Shown here: piece by piece, positions 35,601 through 46,586 of the stretch
Layout of the letters: each line of letters begins with the position of its first letter
Position numbering within the stretch: position 1 is the first letter of the stretch
NCBI RefSeq assembly: GCF_000149955.1
Contig: NC_030994.1
Span: 434,001-498,000, forward strand
Source of the DNA: Fusarium oxysporum f. sp. lycopersici 4287
Taxonomy: Eukaryota; Ascomycota; Sordariomycetes; Hypocreales; Nectriaceae
Reading direction: 5' to 3'
Length of the DNA stretch: 64,000 bases
The notes under the pieces: generated by a model
What the model was told of the DNA's origin: nothing
Seen by the model: only the letters and a program-made list of their open reading frames with translations
Database searches by the model: none
Position numbers and translations under genes: made by a program

Positions 35601-35885
35601 GCTCGTCGAAAGGCAATCATCAGAGGGGCTTTGAGCGATGAAGATTTGTTCACCAAGCTCATGAGAAGCCTCAAAGACAGTTTCCGGGCCAGTTCAGAGG
35701 CCACTCAGGCGAAGATACAGGAAGCGACTATGGAGTATTTGCGCGTTATTGAGGAACGGTTTGACCTCGTTCGGAGCGAGAACGTCGCCCGGGAAAGTGA
35801 GCAAGATCCAGACTTTCGACTTCGGGTTGACCAAGTTGCCCGAGCTGGGAGGGAGACTATGCAGAGGGTTCACCAAGTTATCTGA
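32608..35885 (+). CDS. Dynamin-superfamily GTPase, nuclear GTPase SLIP-GC-like, 15 exons (901 aa)
   Basis: Exons: 32608-32800, 32838-33164, 33207-33259, 33301-33752, 33793-34030, 34073-34272, 34314-34340, 34383-34755, 34797-34869, 34910-34968, 35011-35020, 35062-35265, 35308-35413, 35454-35545, 35587-35885. All introns are GT-AG and 37-46 bases; the joined frame is 2,706 bases. The P-loop GDSGVGKSS is split by an intron (residues 169-177). G3 is DLPG (358-361) and a G4-like TRSD lies at 418-421. A disordered basic N-terminus (~1-110) precedes it, and long helical regions follow. The 10-base eleventh exon supplies Trp-His-His before SYSAFCRNFGDYC, a segment I recall from related fungal proteins. 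The family includes large membrane- or nucleus-associated GTPases; its fungal role is poorly known. Confidence 0.8.
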
Positions 35886-35936
35886 TTTCGATCGTTATTT
35901 AACTATGTCCAATTAATCCGATTGTTATCCTGACAG

Positions 35937-36165
35937 ATTGCCTATTCAGGAAGCGGGGCTGGTTGTAAGAAGGCGTTTCATCACTCGACAGACCACCTTC
36001 TGAGAACAACAGAGAATAAAATATTTCGTCGAGAATTGCATTCTGCTAAATTGCCTATTCAGGAAGCGGGGCTGGTTGTAAGAAGGCGTTACATCACTCA
36101 TGACAGAACACCTTCTGAGAACAACAGCGAATAAAATGTTTCGTCAAGAATTGTGTTCTGCTAAA
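35937..36165 (+). repeat. Tandem direct duplication of ~115 bp
   Basis: Copy 1 is 35937-36049 and copy 2 is 36050-36165. They share long runs such as CCTATTCAGGAAGCGGGGCT and differ by a few substitutions and a small insertion. Copy 2 ends about 20 bases before the ATG of the amidase gene, so the promoter or leader of that gene is duplicated. Copy 2 has gained an extra ATG (36100) that is in frame with the downstream gene. Confidence 0.92.
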
Positions 36166-36183
36166 CTTCTACAGCATCCCAAA

Positions 36184-37709
36184 ATGTCCTCTCGCACGAT
36201 GCTTCGACACGGTCTGCGCCCGCTCCGTCCTCATGTATTATTCCGTCGTTACATCTCGACTCGAGATATGACGGCTACAGATTTGAAGAAGCTGAAAGTT
36301 GATCAATCCCGATTGATGGACACTCTTCATGAAACCTGCAAATGGGGTACTGGGCTCAAATGGGGAGAGTGAGTCTCGCGGTCCTTGTCAGATCAAGCTA
36401 ACAGAATAGCAACCCGACCGACACCGGAATGTCACGGCTGGCACTTTCGGATTCAGACAAAACAGTCCGAGATTGGTTTGTTGAAACTACAAAGTCTCTT
36501 GGATGTAAAGTGACCATTGATTCCATTGGAAACATCTTTGCAATTCGACCTGGCCGTAAAGATGGTCCTCCAACTATGGCTGGAAGTCATTTGGATACCC
36601 AACCTACTGGCGGTCGCTACGATGGTATCCTCGGCATCCAAGCAGGAATAGAGATGCTCAAGATTCTTCAAGACCACGATGTTGAGACAGAGTACCCTGT
36701 CGGTGTGGTCAATTGGACAAAGTAAGTCATCAGCCCAGAGTCGACAATTCTGACCATATAGTGAGGAGGGCGCACGGTTCCCAATCAGCATGATGGCTTC
36801 TGGTGTCTGGGCTGAAGCGATCTCGGAAGAGAGGGCTCACAGCTTGAAGGAGGTATCCGGTAACGCAACAGTCAAATCTGAACTGAAAAGAATTGGGTAT
36901 CTCGGTGACACACCCGCAAGCTACAAGGCCATGCCAATCGGGGCGCATTTCGAACTTCACATCGAACAGGGGCCGATTCTCGAGAGGGCTGGAAAGAAGA
37001 TTGGGGTTGTACAAGGTGTTCAGGCCTACAAGTGGTTCACTATCGACATCACTGGACGAGGTATGTGAACGGGACTCAGATGAACATGGCTAACTGGTTA
37101 GATGCCCACACTGGCTCAACCCCATTCTCCGACCGAGCCGATGCTCTTTTACTCGCTGCAAGATTGATCACTCACTCTCATCGACTGGCGACAAAGCACA
37201 AGGCTCTTGCATCGACTGGCATTCTGAACCTCACTCCTGGAAGCACCAACACCATTCCCGGTCACGTCAGCTTCACTCTTGACATTCGCTCTCCATCCGA
37301 TGAGACAGTCGAGAAGCTTGAAGAGGAGCTGCGCCGCGACTTTGATCTGCTGGCCCAGGGAACAGACGTAGAGGGATTACTGGCCGGATCAACTCCTGCC
37401 TTACCACTGTCTCTCAAATGGCGAACCGACACAATCTCAACTGCGACAAAGTTCCACCCGGATTGTATTCAAGCAGTCAGAGAATCTGCCGAGTCTATCC
37501 TTGGAAAAGATGCTGCTATTGACATTTCTAGCGGCGCCGGTCACGATAGTGTCTACACAAACAAACATTGTCCTACGACCATGATCTTTATCCCATGCAA
37601 AGGAGGAGTCAGTCATAACCCGGAAGAGTACTCATCTCCTGAAGAGTGCGCAATTGGAGCAGAGGTTCTGTGTCAGGCCGTTGTCCGATATGATCAGAAG
37701 AGGGTATGA
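36184..37709 (+). CDS. N-carbamoyl-L-amino acid hydrolase / M20 amidase (467 aa)
   Basis: Exons 36184-36368, 36410-36721, 36762-37060 and 37102-37709. Metal ligands expected for the M20/carbamoylase fold are visible: GSHLDTQPTGGRYDG (His122, Asp124, Asp133) and NEEGARF (Glu167-Glu168). HFELHIEQGPILE, the dimerisation segment ITGRGDAHTGSTP and the C-terminal SGAGHDS motif are also present, all typical of the group that splits N-carbamoyl amino acids or ureidoglycolate-type substrates into amino acid, CO2 and ammonia. The first ~30 residues are basic and hydroxylated (MLRHGLRPLRPHVLFRRY), a likely mitochondrial leader. The start at 36184 has a better context (AAAATGTCC) than the in-frame ATG at 36100, which lies in the duplicated leader. 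Confidence 0.85.
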
Positions 37710-37784
37710 CAGTCGTGAAACTAGACAGAATATCTCAAGTTCATCGCAATCTTCAAAATTGATGACATTCACATCTAGCCTCAT

Positions 37785-39082
37785 TTAGTGCCACCAAATT
37801 GAACATGTATTGGAATCCTCCCTACCAGTGTTCCGATGATACAGCTGTATCAGCGCAAATAAATTGGCAACCAGCGCCCAACATGGAGCTAGAGTTGTCG
37901 TAAACGAGGTCTTCGGCGCGGGCTCTCTACCCTCTTCCATAAGTTGTCCCACTCCTAATTCCAGGTTCTTCCCGTCCCACACAGTGTAATAACCTTTGAG
38001 AACTGGAATTCCCAAGATCCAAACAGCCGCAAGATCACTGATGGGAATTGGGCGTGAAGAATGACAGTCTGGCATTGCCCGAGATGAGAAGGGTGCTCCG
38101 AGGTTGAAAGCATCCTTTGGCATTGTCGAACTGGCTAGCCTGTCACCAGATCCAACGGTGAACGTTAGTTCTGGTTCAAGCTTCTAGACACCAAGTTTGT
38201 CGAGTTTGATGTTAGGGCTGATGGTTGCGTACATACTTGGCGGTCTCGCAATCTGGAGCCATGATACATGCAGTGCCGGGGTCGAGATGTGCAACGGACT
38301 GAAGATGTGTTGCATATTCAAGAGATGGGTGACAGTCCTGTTGATGTAATTCGCAGGGTTGTTGATACCAGCTACCGCCCAAAGAAACAACAGTCTCGTT
38401 GAAGGGAACTTTCTTCAACTCGCCCTCATATTCGGAAGTGTCGATTCCACCGAGTGTCATCTCGCCCATACCGTCATTCCCAAAGCTGAGAAAAGCGAGA
38501 AAACAGGATAAAGCTACGTTAGCTTAACGAGGTTCCACAACGTCGGGGTGAAGTCTTGAGAGCGCTGAACACAGACGACCCAGGAGGGCCTATCCCAAAG
38601 ATGCCGTTAATGTTGGGACCATTGGGTCTTTACCCAGTTACTTTGGAAAGTCACCGCCAAGGAAGAAAGCTGGTTCTCTACACTGAGACGCCCAATCGTT
38701 ACCGTCTCCGTCACAATCTTGCCCTCCATCGATAAAGGTTTCGCGTGCGGTTGTGCATCACCAGCAGTATCGTACTTATACCGGCTTGTCAGAATAAGTC
38801 TCGGACTTTGTAGGACCAAGAGAAGCGTGATCACCGATTGTCGAACATCCTTTCTTGGGCATGACAAGCCGTTGAGCCGGTATCGACGAGGAGGTTGTTA
38901 AATTGTTAGCTAGGTTGTCATGGGATGACTTATAATTCTTGTGGTGCTCCTACAGAGACTCTTCCGTACCATTGGAAGTCTGCTGTATTCCACCAGCTTG
39001 ACAGTTGAGACTGAGAGCGACTTTCGAGTTTGACTGTGAGAAGCTCCGCCGCTGCGGCGACGAACAATATGTTGTACTTCAT
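37785..39082 (-). pseudogene. Broken pepsin-like aspartic protease gene
   Basis: Recognisable parts appear in order but in different frames, with stops between. They are a signal-peptide-like start at ATG 39082 (MKYNILFVAAAAELL), FQWYGRVSVGAPQ, the first active site as LVDTGST (about 38890), KIVTETVTIG, GEMTLGGIDTSEYEGELKKV, a second active-site region reading DPGTACIMAP where DSGT or DTGT is expected, and WILGIPVLKGYYTVWD near the end. An intact gene would encode a secreted or vacuolar endopeptidase. Several frame changes and the altered second site make it non-functional. The exact boundaries are approximate. Confidence 0.7.
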
Positions 39083-39193
39083 GTTGGAAGACATATGGTG
39101 TGCTCAGTGATGTCAGGACAAAGGGTATTTATCATATAAAATTATTGACACAGCCGAAACATGGCATCCTATCGAGAGCTGCATGATCAAACA

Positions 39194-39238
39194 CGAGCGG
39201 AGCGAGAGAGAGCCCTCCGCTAGGAGCCCCCGGAGGGA
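39194..39238 (+). repeat. 45-bp GC-rich hairpin element, copy 1
   Basis: It begins CGAGCGGAGCGAG and ends in an invariant 28-base part containing the stem arms CCCTCCG and CGGAGGG, with an 11-base loop. It differs from copies 2 and 4 at three positions in the 5' part. It is intergenic between the protease pseudogene and srp54. Confidence 0.9.
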
Positions 39239-39379
39239 TTTCATCATCATCGAGACTGTTCATTGAGACGTCGGTCAAGTCAGGAGTTTGCCCTGAGGTC
39301 AGGGTATCTTCAATTCAAGACATGCGTATGCTGGTCGGACAAAAGTGACTGAGACATTCGTATTCCATTTAACGCGTGC

Positions 39380-40987
39380 TCACCTCCTACCTCTTCCACC
39401 TCCAGGCTGCATCCCAGGCATGCCGCCACCACCCATACCCATCTGCCTCATCATGGCCTGCATATCCATACCACCAGGCATGCCTCCACCTCCTCCACCA
39501 AGCATCTTCATCAAGCTACCCATATCGGGCATGCCTCCTGCACCGCCAGCGCCTCCCATACTCTGTAACCTCTTTTGCATGGCCGCTAGTTGTTGTGCCT
39601 TGTTGCCTCCTCCCATAGCTTGTTGCGCTCGCTGCATGTTCTTCATGTTTCCTCCCATCTTCTTTGCCATGCCTGCCATCATTCGTTGTTGGGTTAGGAG
39701 GTCCTCGACTTCGCGTACTGAGGTGCCGGATCCGCGTGCGATTCGTGTCATTCGGGTGGGTTGTTCGATTAGGATCTTGCCGTCCGAGTCGAGTTCCTTG
39801 TCCGTCATTGAATCGCAGATGTAGATCATTCGCTTGAGTTTGGCGCCGCCTTCTTCGTCGTCCATACCCTGCATCATGTTGCTCATGCCGGGGATCATGC
39901 CGGCCATTTTTGAGAGGGGGCCCATCTTCATAATGTTGGAGAGTTGGTCCCGCAGGTCGCGCACGGTAAAGATACCCTCCTGGATGTGCTTGATGGTGTC
40001 CTTCTGGTTGAGGTTCAGGCTCTGCACATGCTCCATCAATCCAGCCATGTCTCCCATACCGAGAAGCTTCTGCACGAATTGTTGAGGGGCAAACTTTTCA
40101 AAATCGAGCATGTGTTCACCGGTACCGATAAAGACAATAGGGGTATGTGTCGCAGCGACTGCAGAAATGGCACCACCACCATGTGCGTGGCCGTCCGTCT
40201 TTGTGATGATGATGGCTCCGAAATCAGCCGCCTCCTTGAAAGCCTTGGCTTGTGACTCCGCTTGTTGACCGATCGAAGCGTCAAGAACCATGATAGTCTC
40301 GTCGGGTTTGATTGCTTCTTGGATATCCACCATCTCCTGGAAAAGAGCAGACTCTTGTCGGTGGCGACCTGATGTATCAACAATGATGACCTCGAACCTC
40401 TCCTTCTTGAATTGGTCAACACCAGCCCTCGCAACTTCAGCAGGATCCGTTTCTGTGAGGGAACCATAGTAGGGGATCTTGGCTTTTGTGGCATTCTGCT
40501 TCAACTGATCAAAAGCACCAGCTCTGAAGGTATCGGCACAAACCAGACACGCCTTGAAACCCCTGGACTGATAATGTCGCGCGAGCTTTGTACATGTTGT
40601 CGTCTTTCCTGCACCCTGGAGACCAACAAACATGATGACATTGCTCTTTCCCTTCTTCGGTCGGAACGGTTCGGCGTGAGGATCGACGAGTTTGACGAGT
40701 TCATCGAAGACGGCTTTTTGGATGAGGCGTTTCTTGTTTACGGCGGGGGGGAGTTCTTTGAAGTTGACAGTGGATTTGATGGATTTCCGTAGTTGGCCGA
40801 CGAGTCGTACATTGACGTCTGCTTCGAGGAGAGCGGCGCAAATCTCCTTGAGCATGCCATCGAAGGCCTAGACTGTTAGCGGGGAAGACAGGGAGAGTTT
40901 GGGGCATACCTTTTCATCGAGATTTTGCTCTCGGGTCAGGTTTGTGACCGCCGCGTTGATGCGACGGCCGAGATCTTGAAGAACCAT
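39380..40987 (-). CDS. srp54: Signal recognition particle 54 kDa subunit
   Basis: Exons 40987-40910 and 40867-39380 give 521 aa. An N-terminal four-helix domain ([17 protein letters not shown]) is followed by the GTPase domain: P-loop [35 protein letters not shown] and [12 protein letters not shown]. The C-terminal M domain binds SRP RNA and the signal peptide; it is rich in Met and Gly ([29 protein letters not shown]) and ends in GGMPG repeats. The protein targets nascent secretory proteins to the ER. The single intron after LDEK is short with a CTAAC branch. A complete, clearly functional gene. Confidence 0.97.
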
Positions 40988-41183
40988 GGTGATTTGATGC
41001 GACTTTGATGTCGCGGGGTATCTTGATGATGGAGAGTGTGGCCACGATCAAGATGTGGAGGTGGGGTTGTAGAGTTTTTCCGGTCCGAGACCATCGTCCT
41101 GCAGCTAGAGCTCGAGAGGTTGTCTTATCACGCGAATAATTACCTTTCAGGGCAGTTCTAGCCTGTGAATAGATACAGATAGC

Positions 41184-41190
41184 TATATAA
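41184..41190 (+). promoter_or_regulatory. TATA box
   Basis: TATATAA lies about 55 bases before the ATG at 41243. Confidence 0.5.
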
Positions 41191-41242
41191 GGTAGCGTGT
41201 CCTATCGCATTGTAGGAATTGTAATCATCAGTAGCAAACAAA

Positions 41243-42046
41243 ATGGGCCGTCATAATCTTCAGTACCCAAAAGACTCGACAAATACCATCAAACGGTACA
41301 AAGTCCACGGGGTTTATGACCTCGAGACTGTTCATAGCATCGTCAATACATGTCCGATCCTTCATATATCATTTAATACACCATCCCAGCCATTTCCGGT
41401 TGTTCTGCCGATGATAGGACAGCTGGGATCGTTTGATCGTCCAAGTTCAAGCCTGCGGGATCCTCTGGAACTGTATCTTCACGGATATGTATCATCGAGG
41501 ATCATGAACTTGGCTCAGACATCTACGGTTGATGGAGAAGAGGTTCAGGGAATGCCGGTTTGTGTTGCTGCATCGCACGTTGACGGACTTGTCTTGACCC
41601 TGGCGACGTATTCGCACAATTACAATTACCGGTCAGCTGTTCTTTATGGATACGCGACTACTGTCAAGTCGGATGAAGAAAAGTTGTATGCGATGGAACT
41701 TATCAGCAATAGTGTTGTGGCTGATCGTTGGAACCATACACGACAACCTCCGTTGGCGTCGGAGATGCAGAGCACGAATATTCTCAAGGTCAAGATCACT
41801 TCGGCAAGTGCCAAGATCAGTGCGGGATCGACGACGGACGATAAGAGTGATTTAGAGAATGAGAGTCTGGTGAATTCGACGTGGACGGGTGTGTTGCCTG
41901 TGTATCAGACGATCGGGGAGCCGATTCCTGGTCCATACAACAAGGTTGAAGTGCCTGAGCATGTTTCTACTTTTGTGAAGGATACGAATGATGAGAAGAA
42001 GCAGAGATCTTTGGAGGCGGCGAAGGGTGAAAGGAGGGCGAGTTGA
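41243..42046 (+). CDS. Flavin-nucleotide-binding split-barrel protein (267 aa)
   Basis: A single exon. The sequence has the form of the pyridoxamine-phosphate-oxidase-like family: YPKDSTNTIKRYK at the start, TCPILHISFN, FPVVLPMIGQLG, LYLHGYVSSRIM, CVAASHVDGLVL, NYRSAVLYGYAT, and ELISNSVVADRW. These correspond to the strands and FMN-contacting loops of a six-stranded split barrel. Related proteins bind FMN or heme and are often labelled 5-nitroimidazole resistance-like; their physiological substrate is usually unknown. The last ~50 residues are hydrophilic. No targeting signal is visible. A TATA box precedes it. Confidence 0.82.
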   Translation: MGRHNLQYPKDSTNTIKRYKVHGVYDLETVHSIVNTCPILHISFNTPSQPFPVVLPMIGQLGSFDRPSSSLRDPLELYLHGYVSSRIMNLAQTSTVDGEEVQGMPVCVAASHVDGLVLTLATYSHNYNYRSAVLYGYATTVKSDEEKLYAMELISNSVVADRWNHTRQPPLASEMQSTNILKVKITSASAKISAGSTTDDKSDLENESLVNSTWTGVLPVYQTIGEPIPGPYNKVEVPEHVSTFVKDTNDEKKQRSLEAAKGERRAS

Positions 42047-42399
42047 TTTGGGAGATGATTGTATTTGATTGAAGCAATTGATTGGCAATTCAATGATTCG
42101 CACCCCTGTTTGTGCCCCAATGCATCGTTGGAACCCAGATGAGATGCATTCTTTGCGAGCTGATGCACGAGGCTTCGGACTCTGCTCATGTCGAATTGAT
42201 CGTCGGGTGCATGGCGCTGACTCGTGGGCGATCTCGCATTCGTCGTATTCCGTGTCGACAACCATGAACCCGAGCAATACGGCTGCACCGTCGATGTGCA
42301 TCTCATTCAACAACCCTCCATCCAAGCATAATTTATCGGATATTTAAATGGCATTCCCAGCAGATATGGCGAATTCATTTCTGCCATCATGTGGCAATC

Positions 42400-44088
42400 A
42401 TGAAGCCTCTCACATTGTCACGACTCTTGCTCCCAATCTACGTTGGGGCTGAAACTCCAACAGCTACCCTCGACTCAGGTCCAGTCTTTGGCCTCACTAC
42501 AACTCTCCCAGCTGCTTCGCCTGCGAACAAGTTTCTCGGTATTCCTTATGCTGCGAGAACGCAGCGTTTCACTCGGGCTAAGAAGCCTGAACCATGGACG
42601 AAGCCCTTGAATGCGACCAGGTTTGGTCCTTCATGCAGGCAGCTCTTCGTCCAAAGTGGTGAGTACAGCCTACCTCCAATGAGCAAAGCTAACCTTGTAG
42701 AACTCACACCAGAGATTGACCTGCTCAAAGGACTGTTCAACACAGCATCCCGTGAGAGTGAAGACTGTCTCTACATCAACGCTTTCGCTCCAGCAGACCC
42801 CCACCCTTCAAGGGCTGTGCTCTTGTTCATCAGCGGCGGTGGATGGCAGCAAGGCAACGGAGAAGTCGATCTGAGTGGTTTCGCGGCGTATGAAGACATC
42901 GTCGTCTTTACCTTTAATTACAGAACAAATGGTAAGTGAACTATCCGCTTTTGAGCCTGCTGACGAAACAGTCTTTGGGTTCCCAAACTCCCCAGATATA
43001 CCAGCTTCAGAGATCAACCTCGGTATCCATGATCAGCAGCTCGCTATCGAATGGGTTCAGAGAAACGCTCGCGCCTTTGGTGGTGATCCAGACAAAGTCA
43101 CCATCTGGGGTGAATCTGCAGGTGCCATGTCCGTCGATATACACGTCAACAGATACACATCTCCCCCATTCCGCGCCGCAATGATGTTTTCTGGTCAGAT
43201 GTCTGTTGGGTACCTCGGAAGCACTGCCAGCCATCACGATACTTCGTACTGGGATAACCTGACAACTGTTGTTGGCTGCCAGGGACCAGAACAGCTGCAA
43301 TGTATGCGAGAGGTGCCAGGAGACGATCTGGTCAAGGCTATGGGCACGGCTGGGAGTGCATTCTTGCCGATCACTGATAATGTGACAATTCTGAGTGACA
43401 GAGCTGAGAGATGGAGAGATGGCGATGTTGCAATAATTCCTGTGCTTATGGGAACAATTGCGGAAGAGGGCCGAGGACTCATCAACAGAAATATCTCACT
43501 CGAGACATTCTTAGGGGCATATCTTTCTGAGCCACTGGTCAGCAAAAGCCAACAGAAAACAATTCTCAAGGCTTATGACGACCCCAGCCTCAAGACCGAC
43601 TTTGATGTTGCTGCCGCAATCTATACAGACTTTGTCTGGCAATGTGTAAGTTCACATGCTTCCGACTTCACAGCTAACACGCCCAGCCCCAAGCTATTCT
43701 CGCCAACATTTCAGCCTCCATCAATCCAACATGGCGATTCTACTTCAATGCCTCGGTCACAAGTCTTTTAGACGACAAATACTCCTGGCTAGGCAAATTC
43801 CACGGCTCAGACGTCCTTCTGCTGTTCAATACACCAACCTTTGACACGATGTCACCACAACTCTACACATTTGCGGAGTATCTTCGAGGAGTTGTGGGGA
43901 GATTTGTCAGAAACCCGCAAGCTGGACCAGGCTGGCCCGTTGGATCGAGATATGTTGCAAACCTGGGAGATGTCGGACAGACACAGACATCAGGACCTTC
44001 AATCATCAACCAAACAGTGCTGGATCAGAGATGCAGCCTGTACGAGTCGATTTATCCTCTCATCGAAGAGTATGTATTATCAGTTTAA
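42400..44088 (+). CDS. Type-B carboxylesterase/lipase, probably secreted (521 aa)
   Basis: Exons 42400-42658, 42701-42931, 42972-43645 and 43687-44088. The start gives a hydrophobic leader (MKPLTLSRLLLPIYVGA). The family signature Ser is in WGESAGA (Ser212). The oxyanion hole region is ISGGGWQQGN, the acidic member is in GTIAEEGRG and the His in KFHGSDV near the C-terminus. EDCLYINAF is the type-B signature-2 segment. The first intron (42 bases) is a multiple of three without a stop, so retention would insert 14 residues. Members hydrolyse carboxylic esters; the substrate is unknown. Confidence 0.85.
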
Positions 44089-44409
44089 TCGGAATTATCA
44101 CGTAGGCCCCCGAATACTACTCAATCTCGTTGCAACGTAATCTCGCCAATCGTCACCTACGTCATTTGACCCACGGTTTTAACACGGCCACTTATCTCCA
44201 ACTTTCACTCAGAATGCATCTCGATCTGACTAGATTTCGAGAAGCTTACCCGATTGAGTGCAGATGGAGAACAAATGATTCTGTCAATGCAAATATCTCG
44301 CCGGAGCTTTTATCGCGGAGCGTCATAGACATTCAACTCAAGACGTCATTAAGAAAGTTCAGAACAGACAACAGAGAAGGCGGAGAGGAGAGGAGAGAAG
44401 AGTGAGAGG

Positions 44410-44417
44410 ATATAAAT
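44410..44417 (+). promoter_or_regulatory. TATA box of the alcohol dehydrogenase gene
   Basis: TATAAATA lies about 60 bases before the ATG at 44477. Confidence 0.6.
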
Positions 44418-44476
44418 ACTTCGAATAGAGAACCCTGATAGACAGATCAATCATTTATTAATTAACATTTCTCATC

Positions 44477-45559
44477 ATGGGCTACCCCGATACTTTTGAA
44501 GGCTTCTGCGTCGACAGCCCCAAATCATGGAACAAGTTCCAAAAACAAACCCTCAAGCCCAAGACCTGGGGCGATCGCGATATCGACGTGGAGATTGAAG
44601 CCTGCGGCGTCTGCGGCTCAGACGTGCACACTGTCACAGGCGGCTGGGGCGAGTTTGAAGGCCCTCTCTGCGTCGGCCATGAAGTCGTCGGCAAGGCTGT
44701 CCGCGTAGGCGACAACGTCAAGGACATCAAGGTCGGGGACCGTGTCGGCGTCGGTGCTCAAGTCGCTTCGTGTTTGGAGTGCAAGCTCTGCAAGAACAAG
44801 AACGAAAACTACTGTCCTGATATGGTGGACACGTATAACTGCACTTATCCGGATGGAAGTGTTGCTCATGGCGGTTTTGCATCGCATATCCGTGCTCACG
44901 AGTACTTCACGTTCAAGATTCCCGACGCTCTCAAGTCTGAGCAGGTTGCGCCTCTTCTGTGCGCGGGTATCACCACTTACTCGCCTCTCGTGAGAGCAAA
45001 CGTAGGCCCTGGAAAGACTGTTGCGATCGTTGGTATCGGCGGTCTTGGACACATGGGCATTCAATGGGCGAAGGCACTCGGCGCTGAAGTCTACGCCATG
45101 ACACATTCCCCCTCAAAGGTGGAGGATGCAAAGAAACTCGGCGCAAAGGAAGTTATCGTCACAACCGATGAGAACTGGGCCGACAAGTACAAGTTCACCT
45201 TTGACTTTATCCTCAACTGCGCCGACATGACGCACAAGTTCGACATGAGCGCGTACATGTCCACGCTCAACATTGGAGGAGAGTTTCATAACGTCGGTAT
45301 TCCTGATGAGCCGCTTCCTCAGATGACTGCTGGTACATTTGCTGGAAACGCTGGTAAGATCACGGGAAGCCATCTTGGTAACCACCAGGAGATGGATGCT
45401 ATGCTCAAGTTGGCTGCCGAGAAGAATATTGTTGCTTGGGTTGAGACTATTGATATCTCGGAGAAGGGATGTGCTGAGGCTGTTGAGCGTGTGAAGGAGA
45501 ACAAGGTGCATTATAGGTTCACTTTGACTGGGTTTGAGAAGGTTTTTAAGAAAGATTAG
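44477..45559 (+). CDS. Zinc-dependent alcohol dehydrogenase, NADP-type (ADH6/cinnamyl-alcohol-like)
   Basis: A single exon of 360 aa. Catalytic zinc ligands: Cys46 in GVCGSDVH, His68-Glu69 in GHE, and Cys162. The structural zinc is held by Cys99, Cys102, Cys105 and Cys113 in the CLECKLCKNKNENYC segment. The cofactor Rossmann loop is GIGGLGHMG (186-194), followed by THSPSK, the Ser/Lys pair typical of NADP(H) preference. The enzyme interconverts aldehydes and alcohols, often medium-chain or aromatic aldehydes in detoxification. The gene is intronless, has a TATA box and high codon bias in its first half, and is convergent with the DJ-1-like gene. Confidence 0.93.
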   Translation: MGYPDTFEGFCVDSPKSWNKFQKQTLKPKTWGDRDIDVEIEACGVCGSDVHTVTGGWGEFEGPLCVGHEVVGKAVRVGDNVKDIKVGDRVGVGAQVASCLECKLCKNKNENYCPDMVDTYNCTYPDGSVAHGGFASHIRAHEYFTFKIPDALKSEQVAPLLCAGITTYSPLVRANVGPGKTVAIVGIGGLGHMGIQWAKALGAEVYAMTHSPSKVEDAKKLGAKEVIVTTDENWADKYKFTFDFILNCADMTHKFDMSAYMSTLNIGGEFHNVGIPDEPLPQMTAGTFAGNAGKITGSHLGNHQEMDAMLKLAAEKNIVAWVETIDISEKGCAEAVERVKENKVHYRFTLTGFEKVFKKD

Positions 45560-45741
45560 TAGTAATGTAATGACAGTCACTTATCACACATTTGTCTTTT
45601 ATGAGTATTGTGTATGTACACTCTAGTTCAATATGAAGAGGTGCGTAGGCAGTGAGAAGGGCGTATTCACTGAGATGAGTTCAGCATAGTAATTGACATG
45701 TGATCTTCAAAATCATCTAATTTACAATATCACTGAAGTCG

Positions 45742-45786
45742 CGAGCGCAGCGAGGAAGAGCCCTCCGCTAGGAGCCCCCGGAGGGA
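45742..45786 (+). repeat. 45-bp GC-rich hairpin element, copy 2
   Basis: Identical over all 45 bases to the copy in the tem1 intron. It lies between the 3' ends of the alcohol dehydrogenase and DJ-1-like genes. Confidence 0.92.
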
Positions 45787-45852
45787 ACAACAGGGTACAA
45801 TTTGCCAACTTTGGACATTATCTCATTGCATTAATGTGGTATCATGATCTAT

Positions 45853-46586
45853 CTAAGCGCCAATGGCCTTGAGAATGGCCTTTCCAACAGCGTGGGCAGA
45901 AGCAGGGTTCTGTCCAGTGATAACTTGTCCATCAACCGCCAGCTTCTCAGCCCAGTCGTCAGCCTTGACGTACTTTCCACCAACACGCTTGATCTCATCT
46001 TCGAGAAGGACGGGCATGGCGCTGGTCAGCTTGACAGCCTCCTCCTCAGAGTTGCTGAAACCGGTAGCCTCGCGGCCCTCGAGGAGAGGCTTACCATCGA
46101 CCTTGACGTTGACAAAGACAATGGGGCCGTGGCACACTGCGGCGACGGGCTTGCCGGCCTTGTAGAACTCCTCGATGAGCTTGATGGAGGTCTCGTCGTT
46201 GACGAGGTCGAACATGGGGCCGTGGCCGCCGGGGTAGAAGATGGCGTCGAACTCGGAGGCCTTACCGAGGAACTCCTTGAGGGGGGTGGTCTGCTCCCAG
46301 ATCTGCTTCTTCTCGTTGAGGAACTTTACGGACTCCTCGTCGCCTTTGAACATCTCGACGGAGGCTTGGTCGAGGGGGGCTTCGCCGCCGGCGGGAGAGG
46401 CGACAGTGATCTCGACGCCCTTGTTGACGAGGTCATAGTATGGGTGAGCGAACTCGGGCTGTTTGTGAGGTTAGTATTGAGATGCGGTGAGTGAGTGAGT
46501 GAGCGGCTTACCAGGTACCAGCCGGTGGGGTGTCCATTGTTCATCTTGGACTGGCTGGTGAGAACGACGAGAACCTTGGGAGCCAT
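45853..46586 (-). CDS. DJ-1/PfpI family protein, HSP31/glyoxalase III-like (226 aa)
   Basis: Exons 46586-46512 and 46458-45853; the intron has donor GTAAGC and acceptor AACAG. The nucleophile elbow is AAVCHGPIV (Cys134-His135). PGGHGPMFDL supplies the family glycine loop, and Glu27 follows the splice point (WYL|PEFAHPYY). The start reads KVLVVLTSQSKMNNGHPTGW, typical of the HSP31 branch. These proteins convert methylglyoxal to D-lactate without glutathione and act as stress chaperones. Cytosolic. The coding sequence is GC-biased at third positions, suggesting strong expression. Confidence 0.92.

Noticed and set aside
36100..36183. Upstream in-frame ATG for the amidase
   Set aside because: It lies inside the second copy of the tandem duplication; the ATG at 36184 has a better context and opens the mitochondrial-type leader.
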